Assembly (NCBI RefSeq): GCF_001442755.1
Contig: NZ_CP006367.1
Span: forward strand, 2,294,001-2,358,000
Length of the DNA stretch: 64,000 nt
Source: Aureimonas sp. AU20
GTDB lineage: Bacteria > Pseudomonadota > Alphaproteobacteria > Rhizobiales > Rhizobiaceae
Direction: 5' to 3'
The translations under genes were made by a program, and so were the position numbers. The notes under the pieces are model-generated. The model did no database searches, was not told the DNA's origin, and saw only the letters and a program-made list of their open reading frames with translations. Positions 49,543-59,618 of this stretch are shown here, in pieces (positions within the stretch are counted from its first letter, which is position 1; each line of letters opens with the position of its first letter).

Positions 49543-50328
49543 CTACATCAGGCGAAGGCTCTTGAAGCTCGTATGGCCGTTGCGCCCGATGATGAGGTGA
49601 TCGTGGACCACGATGCCGAGCGGTCGGCAAGTGTCCACGATGATCTTGGTCATTTCGATATCGGCATTGGACGGGGCCGGGTCGCCGGACGGATGATTGT
49701 GGACGAGGACGAGAGCCGAGGCAGAAAGCTCCAGCGCTCGGCGGATCACTTCGCGGGGATAGACCGGCGTGTGGTCCACCGTCCCCGTCTGCTGCACTTC
49801 GTCGGCGATCAGCGTGTTTTTCTTGTCGAGGAACAGGACGCGGAACTGCTCGCGTGTTTCGTGCGCCATGGCGGCATGGCAGTAGTCGATCACCGCCGAC
49901 CATGAGGACAGGACCTCGCGCGAACGGATGCCTGAGCGCATGGCGCGCTGAAGGAGCGCGGCGACGATGCGAAGATCCAGTGCCGAGGAGCGGCCCATGC
50001 CATCCACCTCCTGCAGGAGATGGGTCGGTGCGTTCAAGACATCTTCCAGCGAGCCGAAGCGCTGGAGCAGGGCTTTCGCGATGGGCTTCACGTCGCGCCG
50101 GGGGATGGAACGGAAGAGCACGAGTTCGAGAAGTTCGTAATCGGCTAGCGCGACGGCACCCGCTTCCGCGAAGCGGTCCCGCAGCCGGTCGCGATGGCCG
50201 TCGTGATGCTTGGGCTCGGGCGTCGCCTTGGCAACGGGTGAGGCCACCGGCTCGGCGCCCCGCAGCAGTTCCGTCGACAGGAACCCGCCGGCTTCGTTCA
50301 ACCCTTTGCGGTCCTTGCGCGGCGGCAT
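49543..50328 (-). CDS. radC: RadC-family JAB/MPN domain protein
   Basis: A 261-aa protein with an N-terminal helix-hairpin-helix region ([40 protein letters not shown]...[13 protein letters not shown]) and a C-terminal JAB domain with the metal motif [15 protein letters not shown] preceded by ASALVL. RadC is classically linked to DNA repair, but the role in E. coli is doubtful and the activity is not established. It lies 11 bp downstream of map on the same strand and is probably co-transcribed. Confidence 0.93.
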   Translation of the reverse strand: MPPRKDRKGLNEAGGFLSTELLRGAEPVASPVAKATPEPKHHDGHRDRLRDRFAEAGAVALADYELLELVLFRSIPRRDVKPIAKALLQRFGSLEDVLNAPTHLLQEVDGMGRSSALDLRIVAALLQRAMRSGIRSREVLSSWSAVIDYCHAAMAHETREQFRVLFLDKKNTLIADEVQQTGTVDHTPVYPREVIRRALELSASALVLVHNHPSGDPAPSNADIEMTKIIVDTCRPLGIVVHDHLIIGRNGHTSFKSLRLM

Positions 50329-50339
50329 GGCGACGGGCG

Positions 50340-51191
50340 TCAGGCGGAAATTTCGGCCAGCCGATCGGCCGAGAAGCCCGGCATATCGAGCCCGGCCGGA
50401 GAATAGGTGAAGACCTCGCAGCCGCCTTCCGTCACACCCACAGTGTGCTCGTACTGCGCGGTCAGGCTGCGGTCGCGCGTCACGGCCGTCCAGCCATCCG
50501 GCAGCACCTTCACATGCGGGCGGCCGAGATTGATCATCGGCTCGATGGTGAAGATCATGCCGGGACGCATTTCAACGCCTTCGCCGCGCCGGCCATAATG
50601 GAGGATGTTCGGCGAATCGTGGAACAGCTTCCCGACGCCGTGGCCGCAAAAATCCCGCACGACCGAGCAGCGCTCGCCTTCGGCATAATCCTGGATCGCC
50701 GCGCCGATATCGCCGATATGGCCGCCCGGCTTCACCTCGCGGATGCCGAGAACCAGCGAGCGATAGGTGATCTCGCACAGACGCTCGGACGCGCGCTTCA
50801 CCTTGCCGACGGGATACATGCGGGAGGAGTCGCCATAGAATCCGTCCACCACGAGCGTCACGTCGATATTGACGATGTCGCCTTCGCGCAGCGGCTTGTC
50901 GTTGGGAATGCCGTGGCAGACGACATGATTGATCGACGTGCAAACGCTCTTCATGTAGCCGCGATAGTTCAGCGTCGCGGGAAGGGCGCCGGCATCCAGG
51001 GCGAAGTCGAAGACGAAATCGTCGATCGCCTGCGTGGTCACGCCCGGCTTCACGATGTCCGCCAGCCTGTCGAGACAGGTCGCCGTCAACTGGCAGGCGC
51101 GGCGCATGCCCTCGAAGGCTTCCGCCCCGTAGAGGCGGATCGAGCCGGTGTTGCGAAGGGGCTGGGCCTCGGCCTCAAGATAGATGGTCAT
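50340..51191 (-). CDS. map: Methionine aminopeptidase, type I
   Basis: Removes the N-terminal Met of nascent proteins. The 283-aa enzyme has all five metal ligands visible: Asp in [19 protein letters not shown] (two), His in [13 protein letters not shown], Glu in FTIEPMIN and Glu in [23 protein letters not shown] at 51191 is the start; the upstream open frame is not conserved. No extra N-terminal zinc finger. Confidence 0.96.
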   Translation of the reverse strand: MTIYLEAEAQPLRNTGSIRLYGAEAFEGMRRACQLTATCLDRLADIVKPGVTTQAIDDFVFDFALDAGALPATLNYRGYMKSVCTSINHVVCHGIPNDKPLREGDIVNIDVTLVVDGFYGDSSRMYPVGKVKRASERLCEITYRSLVLGIREVKPGGHIGDIGAAIQDYAEGERCSVVRDFCGHGVGKLFHDSPNILHYGRRGEGVEMRPGMIFTIEPMINLGRPHVKVLPDGWTAVTRDRSLTAQYEHTVGVTEGGCEVFTYSPAGLDMPGFSADRLAEISA

Positions 51192-51326
51192 CGGGAAACA
51201 CTGGAATCCATGGGCCGCGCGAGGGCGGCGTTTGCAAGCAGATGTCGCATCGATGCGAGCGGTCTTCAACCCCAAAGCGCCAGGGGCCGCGCCTTGCGCG
51301 AAGCGCCTGCGCGGCCCGACGCGGCG

Positions 51327-53141
51327 TCAGCCGCGAACGTAGCGCCCCGGCGCGTCCTCGATCGGCGCGAGCGTGCCGCCGCCGGGCTCTCGCGCCGGCA
51401 CCTGCTCGCTTCCGCCCAGAGCGGAAATCCAGGCTTGCCAATGTGGCCACCAGGAGCCGGGCGTTTCCTCGGCGGTTTTCCACCAGTCCTCGTAGGTCAC
51501 GTCCCGCGCGGGGGCCGCCCCTGTCCAGAACCGATATTTCTGCTTGGCCGGCGGATTCACGACGCCGGCGATATGGCCCGAGGCCGTCACGACATAGGTG
51601 GTGGGCCCGCCAAGCGCGAGGCTGCCCTCGTAGACGCTGATCGCCGGGGCGATATGATCCTCGCGGGTCGCCAGATTGTAGACGGGAATGGTGACGGTGG
51701 AGAGATCGAGCGGCACGCCCGTGATCTCCATTTCGCCGCGCGCCAGCCGGTTCTCGAAATAGCAGGCGCGGAGATAGAAGAGGTGGTTCGTCTTGGCCAT
51801 GCGCGTGGCGTCGGCGTTCCAGAAAAGAAGGTCGAAAGGCGCCGGCTCCTTGCCCTTCAAATAGTTGCTGACCACATAGGGCCAGATCAGCTCGCCCGAG
51901 CGCAGGAGGTTAAAGGTCGTCGCCATGCGCGTGCCTTCGAGATAGCCGCGCTCCATGATCTTTTCGAGCTCGGCCAGCTGCTGCTCGTCCACGAAGACCT
52001 TGAGATCGCCTGAATGGCGAAAGTCGATCTGCGTGGTCAACAGCGTCGCGGAGCGGATGCGCTCGTCGCCGCGTGCCTTGAGATAGGCCAGCGCAGCGCT
52101 GAGAAGCGTGCCCCCGACGCAATAGCCGATCGCGTTGACATCCTCTTCGCCGGTCGAAGCCTTCACCGTGTCGAGGCCGAAGACCAGCCCCTCCTCGATA
52201 TAGTCGCCCCAGTCCTTGTCCGCATGGCGCGCGTCGGGATTGACCCAGGAGATCACGAAGACCGTGTGACCCTGCTCGACCATCCAGCGGATCAGAGATT
52301 TTTCGGCATTGAGGTCGAGAATGTAGAAACGGTTGATCCAGGGCGGGGAGATCAGGATCGGTCGCTTGGCGACCGTCTCCGTCAGCGGTGCATATTGGAT
52401 GATCTGGCAAAGCTCGTTTTCGGCGACCACCTTGCCCGGCGTCGTTGCTACGTTCTCACCGACCCGGAAGGTCTCTTCGCAGGACTGACGCAGCTTCAGA
52501 AAGCCTTCGCCGCGCGCCATGTCCTCGGCGAACATGCGCATGCCGCGCACCAGATTCTCGCCGTTCTCCGCCATGGTCTCGCGGTAGAGTTCGGGATTGG
52601 TGGCGATGAAATTGGCCGGCGACAGGGCGTTGAGGATCACGCGGGTGTAGAAGGCCGCCTTGTGTTTGGTGTGGGGGTCGAGCGCGTCGGCATCGCGCAC
52701 CAGAGCGCTCGACCAGTCGTTCAGGACGCCATAGCCCTCGCGCAGGAAGGCAAAGAGCGGATGGCGATGCCAGTCCTCGTCGGCGAAGCGCTTGTCGGGC
52801 TTGGCCGGCGGAGCGACCGGCTGGCCGCTGGCGCGCGCCAACGAATTGGCCCAGACCCCCATGAAGCCGGCCATCAGCTTGGCCTGCGCCTGAAAGGCCC
52901 GCTGCGGGTCGCTCAGCCAATAGTCGCCGACCTCTGATAAGGTCGAGACCACGTCGCCATAGCTGATCGGCCCGTCGCGCACCACGCCCCGCTCGCGCGG
53001 CTCGACCCAGGCCGAAGCCGCCTTGCCCAGATGCTCCAGCATATGCGCGACGTTGCGCGCGAAGGCTTCCGGGTCGCGCACGGCATAACCCTTGAACGGA
53101 TCGGCATCGGGGTTCGGGGAGGCGGGCCGCGTGCTGTTCAT
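51327..53141 (-). CDS. phaC: Class I poly(3-hydroxyalkanoate) synthase
   Basis: Polymerises 3-hydroxyacyl-CoA into PHA granules. The 604-aa protein has the N-terminal PhaC domain (residues ~90-250, NPELYRETMAENGENLVRGM), the lipase-like box GYCVGG with the nucleophile Cys, and the catalytic Asp (REDHIAP) and His (SGHIAGVVNPP). The C-terminal RDVTYEDWWKTAEETPGSWWPHWQAWI is typical. ATG 53141 has AAGGAG 5 bp upstream. No phaA, phaB or phasin gene is in the window. Confidence 0.95.
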   Translation of the reverse strand: MNSTRPASPNPDADPFKGYAVRDPEAFARNVAHMLEHLGKAASAWVEPRERGVVRDGPISYGDVVSTLSEVGDYWLSDPQRAFQAQAKLMAGFMGVWANSLARASGQPVAPPAKPDKRFADEDWHRHPLFAFLREGYGVLNDWSSALVRDADALDPHTKHKAAFYTRVILNALSPANFIATNPELYRETMAENGENLVRGMRMFAEDMARGEGFLKLRQSCEETFRVGENVATTPGKVVAENELCQIIQYAPLTETVAKRPILISPPWINRFYILDLNAEKSLIRWMVEQGHTVFVISWVNPDARHADKDWGDYIEEGLVFGLDTVKASTGEEDVNAIGYCVGGTLLSAALAYLKARGDERIRSATLLTTQIDFRHSGDLKVFVDEQQLAELEKIMERGYLEGTRMATTFNLLRSGELIWPYVVSNYLKGKEPAPFDLLFWNADATRMAKTNHLFYLRACYFENRLARGEMEITGVPLDLSTVTIPVYNLATREDHIAPAISVYEGSLALGGPTTYVVTASGHIAGVVNPPAKQKYRFWTGAAPARDVTYEDWWKTAEETPGSWWPHWQAWISALGGSEQVPAREPGGGTLAPIEDAPGRYVRG

Positions 53142-53306
53142 GAGGTCTCCTTCTGCCGGCGACATAAGCATGATTTGGGTCCGCTTTCAGCGGGCGGGAT
53201 GGAGTGGCGGGCGGAATTCGTCGCGGCGGCGCAGCAAGAGCGGACCGGAATCGACCCATTCCCAACCCGCACGGCTTTAGGTAAAGAAGGCCTGGATCGG
53301 ATCGGG

Positions 53307-53729
53307 ATGCGGCACATGGTGAAGAGACGCTTGGGATTGGTGGCGACGCTCGCCCTTATCGGCGCGCCTCTCTCCGCCTGCCAGCCCCTGCTTCCGCGCG
53401 ACGACACGCCTACCATCCTTCCACGCTTGGCGACGGCTCCGAATTCCGGCCCCTCGGCCCAGCGGATGGATGCGAACGGATATCCATTGATCGGCGCTTA
53501 TCCCAAGGCGGCGACGCAGCAGGTTTCCAACGAGGACGTACAGGCGACTCGAGACCGTTTTGCGAATGTCGAGGCGCGTTCCGTCCCGCCGTCCGACACG
53601 GCCTATCGCAGCCGTGTGGTTGAGATGCAGACGCTTGCGGCCAGGCAGCAGGCCGAGGCCGAAGCGCGGCTGCGCGCCGCGAGCACGGGCGAGGCGGCGG
53701 GAGACGCCGCCAGCAGCCGGGCGCAGTAG
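53307..53729 (+). CDS. Putative lipoprotein of unknown function
   Basis: A 140-aa product with a type II signal peptide (MRHMVKRRLGLVATLALIGAPLSAC; lipobox LSAC, Cys25). The mature part is Pro/Ala-rich with QRMDANGYPLIGAYPKAATQQVSNEDVQATRDRF and a Glu/Ala-rich helical end, probably coiled. I do not recognise the family. The start could be 53307 or 53316. It is divergent from phaC and lies 133 bp before an aminotransferase gene. Confidence 0.75.
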   Translation: MRHMVKRRLGLVATLALIGAPLSACQPLLPRDDTPTILPRLATAPNSGPSAQRMDANGYPLIGAYPKAATQQVSNEDVQATRDRFANVEARSVPPSDTAYRSRVVEMQTLAARQQAEAEARLRAASTGEAAGDAASSRAQ

Positions 53730-53862
53730 AGCGCCGCCGACCCCTGAGAAGGGTCGATGTGCCCGGCCTCAGCGGACGCTCAACAGAATAATGAGCCCCG
53801 GCGCGCGCCAGACGAATGGCGTTGCGGTTCCGGCAGTCCGTCCTGATTCGAAAGCAGATCCG

Positions 53863-55080
53863 ATGACCGAAGAGTTTCACAAAGTCCGCCGCCTTCCGCC
53901 TTACGTCTTCGAAGAGGTGAATAAGAAGAAGGCGGCCGCGCGCGCCCGGGGCGTCGACATTATCGACCTCGGGATGGGCAACCCCGATCTCCCGACGCCG
54001 AAATTCGTCGTCGACAAGCTGTGCGAGGCGATTCGCGATCCGCGCACGCATCGCTATTCCGCATCCAAGGGCATCGCCGGCCTTCGCCGCGCCCAGGCCG
54101 CCTATTACGAGCGGCGCTTCAACGTGAAGCTCAATCCCGACACGCAGATCGTCGCGACGCTGGGCTCCAAGGAAGGTTTCGCCAACATGGCGCAGGCGAT
54201 CACCGCGCCCGGCGACGTGGTCCTCTGCCCGAACCCGACCTATCCCATCCACGCCTTCGGCTTCCTGATGACGGGCGGCACGATCCGCTCCATCCCCGCG
54301 CAGCCGGACGAGGACTTCCTGCGGGCGATCGACCGCGCCGTGCGCCACTCGATCCCCAAGCCCATCGCTATCATCCTGAACTATCCGTCAAATCCGACGG
54401 CCTACGAGGCGACGCTCGACTTCTATGCAGAGGTCGTGAAATTCGCCAAGCAGCACGAGATCATCATCCTGTCCGATCTTGCCTATGCCGAGATCTTCTT
54501 CGACGGCGCGCCGCCGCCGTCCGTCCTGGAAGTGCCGGGCGCGATGGACGTGACGGTGGAGTTCACCTCCATGTCGAAGACCTTCTCCATGCCGGGTTGG
54601 CGCGTCGGCTTCGCGGTCGGCAACGAGCGGCTGATCGCGGCGCTCGCGCGCGTCAAATCCTATCTCGACTACGGCGCCTTCACGCCGATCCAGGTGGCCG
54701 CGACCGCCGCCCTCAACGCCGGTGATGCGGCGATCGAAGAGGTGCGCGGCGTTTATCGCCATCGGCGCAACGTGCTGGTGGAATCCTTCGGCCGCGCCGG
54801 CTTTCACGTGCCGCCGCCGTCCTCCACCATGTTCGCCTGGGCGCAGATCCCCGAGCCCTACCGGCACATGGGCTCGGTGGAGTTCTCCAAGATGCTGATC
54901 GAAAAGGCCGATGTCGCCGTCGCGCCGGGTGTCGGTTTCGGCGAGTATGGCGACGATTTCGTGCGCATCGCCCTGGTGGAGAACGAGCACCGCATCCGGC
55001 AGGCCGCGCGCAATCTGCGACGCTTCCTTGCAACGGAGCAGGATCAAGGCCAAAAGGCGGCAGCCGGCGCCGCGAGGTAA
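53863..55080 (+). CDS. Class I/II PLP aminotransferase, alanine transaminase-like
   Basis: A 405-aa fold-type I aminotransferase. It starts EEFHKVRRLPPYVFEEVNKKKAAARARGVDIIDLGMGNPDLPTP and has the PLP Lys in FTSMSKTFSMPGWRVGF, NYPSNPTAYEATLDFY and LSDLAYAEIFF. This subgroup, close to AlaC and LL-diaminopimelate aminotransferase, is often encoded beside hom in rhizobia, as here (45 bp). A glutamate-pyruvate or amino acid transaminase role is the best guess; the substrate is not certain. ATG 53863 gives the conserved start. Confidence 0.88.
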   Translation: MTEEFHKVRRLPPYVFEEVNKKKAAARARGVDIIDLGMGNPDLPTPKFVVDKLCEAIRDPRTHRYSASKGIAGLRRAQAAYYERRFNVKLNPDTQIVATLGSKEGFANMAQAITAPGDVVLCPNPTYPIHAFGFLMTGGTIRSIPAQPDEDFLRAIDRAVRHSIPKPIAIILNYPSNPTAYEATLDFYAEVVKFAKQHEIIILSDLAYAEIFFDGAPPPSVLEVPGAMDVTVEFTSMSKTFSMPGWRVGFAVGNERLIAALARVKSYLDYGAFTPIQVAATAALNAGDAAIEEVRGVYRHRRNVLVESFGRAGFHVPPPSSTMFAWAQIPEPYRHMGSVEFSKMLIEKADVAVAPGVGFGEYGDDFVRIALVENEHRIRQAARNLRRFLATEQDQGQKAAAGAAR

Positions 55081-55125
55081 CGGCCGCCCGAACCCTTTTC
55101 GCAGAGCTCACCCCAAGGACACACC

Positions 55126-56430
55126 ATGGATCGCCCGATGCGGCTCGGCATTGCCGGGCTCGGTACGGTCGGCGCCTCGCTCGCCCGGCTGATCGCCACG
55201 AACAAGGACGCCTATACGCTGCGCGCCGGGCGTCCGGTCGAGACCGTCGCCGTCAGCGCGCGGGATCGCACCAAGGACCGGGGCGTGGACCTGTCGGGCG
55301 TTCAATGGTTCGACGATCCCGTGGCGCTCGCCACGAACGGCGAGATCGACCTGTTCGTCGAACTGGTCGGCGGGGCAGAGGGTGTAGCGCTCGACAGCGT
55401 GAAGGCCGCGCTCAATCGCGGCCTTCCGGTGGTCACCGCCAACAAGGCGCTGCTCGCTCATCACGGCGTTCAGCTTGCCAAGCTTGCGCAGCGCAAGGGC
55501 ACGACGATCTTCTTCGAGGCCGCCGCCGCCGGCGGCATCCCGATCATCAAGACGATGCGCGAGGGGCTGCGGGGCAATAAGGTCAGCCGCGTCTACGGCA
55601 TCCTGAACGGCACCTGCAACTACATGCTGACTCGCATGGAGCGCGAGGGCATCGCCTTCGACGACTGTCTGCGCGACGCGCAGCGGCTGGGCTATGCCGA
55701 GGCCGATCCGACCTTCGACATCGGCGGCTTCGACGCCGCGCATAAACTGGCGCTGCTGACCTCGCTCGCCTTCGGCTGCGAGATCGATCTGGAATCGATC
55801 TTCATCGAGGGCATCGAGGCGGTGACCACCGAGGATATCGAGGCGGCGGCCGATCTCGGCTATCGCATCAAACTGCTGGCGGTGGCCCAGCGCACGGAAT
55901 CGGGCATCGAGCAGCGCGTCCATCCGACCATGATTCCGGCGCATTCGGCGCTGGCGCAGGTCGACGGCGTGACCAACGCCGTGGCGGTCGACACCGATCT
56001 TCTCGGCTCCATCTTGCTCGTCGGCCCCGGTGCGGGCGGCAATGCTACGGCCTCAGCGGTCCTGTCGGACGTGCTCGACGCCGCGCGCGGGATTGCGATT
56101 CCGACCTTTGCCGTCGAGCCGACGCATCTGGCGCCCTACAAGCGGGCCCGGATGCGCGCTCACGAGGGCGGCTACTACATCCGTCTCAGCGTGCTCGACC
56201 GCGTGGGCGCCTTCGCCTCCATCGCGCGTCGCATGGCCGAGAACGACATTTCCCTGGAATCCATCGTCCAGCGCAAACGCGAGGGCGAGGAGGAGCGGGA
56301 CGCCGCGCCGGTGATCCTCATCACGCACGAGACCACCGAAGCGGCCGTTCGCAAGGCGCTCGATGCGGTTTCCAAGGATGGACACCTGAAGAGCGAGCCG
56401 CGCATGGTGCGGATCGAGGCTTTGGACTGA
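55126..56430 (+). CDS. hom: Homoserine dehydrogenase
   Basis: Reduces aspartate semialdehyde to homoserine for threonine and methionine. The 434-aa protein has the NAD(P) motif GIAGLGTVGASLARL, VVTANKALLAHHG, IKTMREGLRGNKVSRVYGILNGTCNYMLTRME (catalytic and oligomer region) and EADPTFDIGGFDAAHKLALL, followed by a C-terminal ACT domain (residues ~350-430, RLSVLDRVGAFASIARRMAENDISLESI) for threonine feedback. Confidence 0.97.
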   Translation: MDRPMRLGIAGLGTVGASLARLIATNKDAYTLRAGRPVETVAVSARDRTKDRGVDLSGVQWFDDPVALATNGEIDLFVELVGGAEGVALDSVKAALNRGLPVVTANKALLAHHGVQLAKLAQRKGTTIFFEAAAAGGIPIIKTMREGLRGNKVSRVYGILNGTCNYMLTRMEREGIAFDDCLRDAQRLGYAEADPTFDIGGFDAAHKLALLTSLAFGCEIDLESIFIEGIEAVTTEDIEAAADLGYRIKLLAVAQRTESGIEQRVHPTMIPAHSALAQVDGVTNAVAVDTDLLGSILLVGPGAGGNATASAVLSDVLDAARGIAIPTFAVEPTHLAPYKRARMRAHEGGYYIRLSVLDRVGAFASIARRMAENDISLESIVQRKREGEEERDAAPVILITHETTEAAVRKALDAVSKDGHLKSEPRMVRIEALD

Positions 56431-56516
56431 GCGAGGCCGGAGCCCCCGCTTTCGCCTCCGCTTCTCGAGCGGGAACAGGTGAAAGCGAGGGTTCGCGAAG
56501 CCGGAGGATGAGAACG

Positions 56517-57506
56517 ATGCCGGAGCGAGTGGACGAAGGCTTGCAATCGCTCGACCGCGTTCTATCGATCGAGATCGCCCGCGTCACCGAGCGCGCAGCG
56601 GTTGCCGCCGCGACCCTGCGCGGGCGCGGAGACGAGCGCGCCGCCGACCGGGCGGCCGTCGAGGCGATGAAGCGCGAGCTCGGAGCCCTGTCGATTAACG
56701 GCACCATCGTCGTCGGCGAGGGCGAGAAGGACCAGGTTCCCTCGCTCTATATCGGAGAGACGATCGGCGCCGGAGGGCCGCCGATGGACGTCGCGCTCGA
56801 TCCTCTCGAGGGTACGACGATCTGCGCCAAAAACCTGCCCGGTGCGTTGACGATCTTGGCCATCGCCACCAAGGGCGGGCTGATGCACGCGCCCGACGTC
56901 TATATGGAGAAGATCGCGGTTGGCCCGGGTTTTCCCGAAGGGATCGTTAGCCTCAACCGCAGCGCTGCCGAAAATCTCAACGCTTTGGCGAAAGCCAAGG
57001 GCGTGCCGGTCGGCCAGATCACCGCCTGCATTCTCGATCGTCCGCGCCACGCCAAGATGATCGAGACGATCCGCGAAACCGGCGCCGCGATCCGCCTGAT
57101 CGGCGATGGCGACATTGCCGGCGTCATCCAGACCACCGATCCGAAGGAAACCGGGATCGACATCTATATGGGCATCGGCGGCGCGCCCGAGGGCGTTCTG
57201 GCGGCGGCCGCGCTTCGTTGCATGGGCGGGCAGATGGAGGGGCGTCTCCAGCTTAACACCGGTGAGAAGCGCACCCGTGCCGAAAAGCTCGGCCTCGGCG
57301 ACCCCGACCGCATCTATCGGCTGGACGATATGGTGCGTGGCGACGTGGTCTTTGCCGCGACGGGCGTCACGGACGGCAACCTTCTGGACGGCGTTCGCTT
57401 CCGCAAGGGCCGGATCGAGACCCATACGCTGGTGATGCGCAAGCAAGGCCGCACGATCCGCGACATTCGCGCCCGTCACTACGAGTTTGAGAAATTCGGC
57501 CTGTAA
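56517..57506 (+). CDS. glpX: Fructose-1,6-bisphosphatase class II
   Basis: Gluconeogenic phosphatase. The 329-aa protein has the class II pattern: SIEIARVTERAAVAAATLRGRGDERAADRAAVEAMKRELG, GTIVVGEGEKD, ALDPLEGTTICAKNLPGALTILAIA (metal and substrate site), and GIGGAPEGVLAAAALRCMGGQMEGRL. ATG 56517 is chosen because GGAGG (56503-56507) is 9 bp upstream; ATG 56508 lies directly on that site and is unlikely. It follows hom by 86 bp. Confidence 0.96.
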   Translation: MPERVDEGLQSLDRVLSIEIARVTERAAVAAATLRGRGDERAADRAAVEAMKRELGALSINGTIVVGEGEKDQVPSLYIGETIGAGGPPMDVALDPLEGTTICAKNLPGALTILAIATKGGLMHAPDVYMEKIAVGPGFPEGIVSLNRSAAENLNALAKAKGVPVGQITACILDRPRHAKMIETIRETGAAIRLIGDGDIAGVIQTTDPKETGIDIYMGIGGAPEGVLAAAALRCMGGQMEGRLQLNTGEKRTRAEKLGLGDPDRIYRLDDMVRGDVVFAATGVTDGNLLDGVRFRKGRIETHTLVMRKQGRTIRDIRARHYEFEKFGL

Positions 57507-57582
57507 CTCCAGCGGCTGAGCGTCTCGTCATGCTCAATCAGAGCGGAGCCGCCTTAAGCGGCCGCGCCCCCTTTCAGGACCC

Positions 57583-59379
57583 ATGACCACCGAAATCCGG
57601 ACTTTTCTCCAGGTCGAGCAGTCGGCCTCCCGCCGTCGCTGGGTCCACGCGCTCGACCTGAGGGCGGAGGCGACGGCATCGCGGATTGCTCAGCTTCATG
57701 CGATTCCCGAGATGGTGGCACGGGTTCTGGCCGCGCGGGACGTGGACGCCGAGGGCGCGGCCCGCTTTCTCGATCCGACGCTTCGCGACCTCATGCCCGA
57801 TCCATCTACGCTAACGGATATGGATCGGGCCGCGGAGCGGATCGCCGACGCGATCGCACGGCGGGAAAAGGTCGCGATCTTCGGGGACTATGACGTGGAC
57901 GGCGCGGCCTCCGCCGCCCTTCTCGCCCGCTATCTCCGGCATTTCGGCCTGACGCCCGCGATCCGCATTCCCGATCGCATGACGGAAGGCTACGGCCCCA
58001 ATCCGCGCGCCATGCTAGACCTGATGGAGGATGGCGCGACGCTGGTCGTCACGGTGGATTGCGGCACCGGCAGTTTCGAGGCGCTGGAGGCGGTCGCCGC
58101 GCGGCAGATCGATCTCGTCGTGCTGGATCACCATCAGACGGGCGGTCTGCTGCCGCCGGCCCATTCCATCGTCAATCCGAACCGGCAGGACGATCTGTCG
58201 GGGCAGGGGCATCTCTGCGCTGCGGGCGTAGTGTTCGTCACGCTCGCTGCCGTTTCGCGCGTCCTGCGCCAGCGCGGCTATGCCAATGCCACGCTCCCGC
58301 CGCTGATTGACGATCTCGATCTCGTCGCGCTGGCGACGGTCTGCGATGTCGTGCCCTTGCAGGGGTTCAATCGTGCGCTGGTGGTGAAGGGCCTTCTCAC
58401 CATGCGCCATCTTCACAAGCCGGGCCTGAAGGCGCTTGCGGAAGTCGCGCGCCTGTCGGGCCCGATCGACACGTTCCATCTCGGCTTCCTCCTCGGCCCC
58501 CGCATCAACGCTGGGGGGCGCATCGGCGAATCCAATCTCGGAACGCGCCTGCTGCTGACGTCGGACGATCTCGAAGCCAAGGAACTCGCTGAGCAGCTCA
58601 ACCTCCTCAACGCCGAGCGTCAGGCGATGGAGCGCGTGATGCTGGACGAGGCGGAGGCCGAGATCCGCACTGAGATCGGCAGCGGAGACGGGCCACCCGT
58701 TCTGATCGCGGCTCGCGCGAACTGGCATCCCGGCATTGTCGGTCTTTTGGCCGCACGATTGAAGGAGCGCTTCTCGCGGCCCGCCTTCGCCATCTCTTTC
58801 GACGCTACCGGCCGCGGCACCGGCTCGGGCCGCTCCATTCCCGGCTTCGACATCGGACGCTTCGTGCGGCGCGCAGTGGAAGCGGGCGTGCTGGTGAAGG
58901 GCGGCGGCCACGCCATGGCGGCAGGGCTGACGATCGAGCGCGAGCGGCTGGGCGATTTCCGGGCGCTAGCTGAAGAGCAGGCCAAGCGGATCGTACCGAA
59001 CCTTATGGCGGGCGAAGTCATTGCGATCGACGCGGCCATGTCCGCCTCGGCCTTCACGCCGGACACCTATTCGCTGGTGGAGAAGGCCGGCCCCTACGGC
59101 GCCGGCCATGCCGCACCAATCTTCGCGTTGCCGCGCCATCGTCTCGTCCAGGCCTCGCATGTCGCGACGGGCGGGCACATCCGCCTCGCGCTGAAATCCG
59201 CGGACGGCGCCCAGGTCTCCGCGATCGCCTTCCGCGCCGAGGGAACGCCTCTCGGCGAGGCCTTGATCGCCTCGCGCGATCGGGTGATCCATGCGGCGGG
59301 GACGCTGGCGATGGATCGCTATGGCGGAAGAGAGAAGGTCACGCTGCGCGTCGTTGACATCGCAATCCCGAAGGACTGA
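57583..59379 (+). CDS. recJ: Single-stranded-DNA-specific exonuclease RecJ
   Basis: 5'-3' ssDNA exonuclease in recombination and repair. The 598-aa protein shows the DHH-family motifs VAIFGDYDVDGAASAALLARYL, LVVTVDCGTG, VVLDHHQTGGLLPPAHSIVNP and the C-terminal DHHA1 domain with GRSIPGFDIGRFVRRAVEAGVLVKGGGHAMAAGLTI. GPRINAGGRIGES is also present. It is the last chromosomal core gene before the phage-like segment and shows no truncation. Confidence 0.97.
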   Translation: MTTEIRTFLQVEQSASRRRWVHALDLRAEATASRIAQLHAIPEMVARVLAARDVDAEGAARFLDPTLRDLMPDPSTLTDMDRAAERIADAIARREKVAIFGDYDVDGAASAALLARYLRHFGLTPAIRIPDRMTEGYGPNPRAMLDLMEDGATLVVTVDCGTGSFEALEAVAARQIDLVVLDHHQTGGLLPPAHSIVNPNRQDDLSGQGHLCAAGVVFVTLAAVSRVLRQRGYANATLPPLIDDLDLVALATVCDVVPLQGFNRALVVKGLLTMRHLHKPGLKALAEVARLSGPIDTFHLGFLLGPRINAGGRIGESNLGTRLLLTSDDLEAKELAEQLNLLNAERQAMERVMLDEAEAEIRTEIGSGDGPPVLIAARANWHPGIVGLLAARLKERFSRPAFAISFDATGRGTGSGRSIPGFDIGRFVRRAVEAGVLVKGGGHAMAAGLTIERERLGDFRALAEEQAKRIVPNLMAGEVIAIDAAMSASAFTPDTYSLVEKAGPYGAGHAAPIFALPRHRLVQASHVATGGHIRLALKSADGAQVSAIAFRAEGTPLGEALIASRDRVIHAAGTLAMDRYGGREKVTLRVVDIAIPKD

Positions 59380-59618
59380 ACGGCGTCGGAAGAGCCTTAA
59401 GGCTCAGCCATTCAACTCGCTTGTCCTCAGTGCGATCGAGACGGGAGAGCTGTATTCAGCAGGCGCGTCGTCCGTCGGATTGTTCGAGATCGGATTCCTT
59501 CGATGAACTCAGTCGATTGCAAACCTATCGGGCGGAGGCAGACGTAGGCCAGCTACAGTCCAAACGAAGCCTATTACGGCGATCCGTGAAAAGTTCGAAG
59601 ATATAAAAAGGAAGGAAA

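Noticed and set aside
59421..59606. Short 61-codon frame between recJ and the phage operon, starting TTG.
   Set aside because: No ribosome-binding site, no family resemblance, and Ser/Arg-rich composition; could not be supported as a gene.
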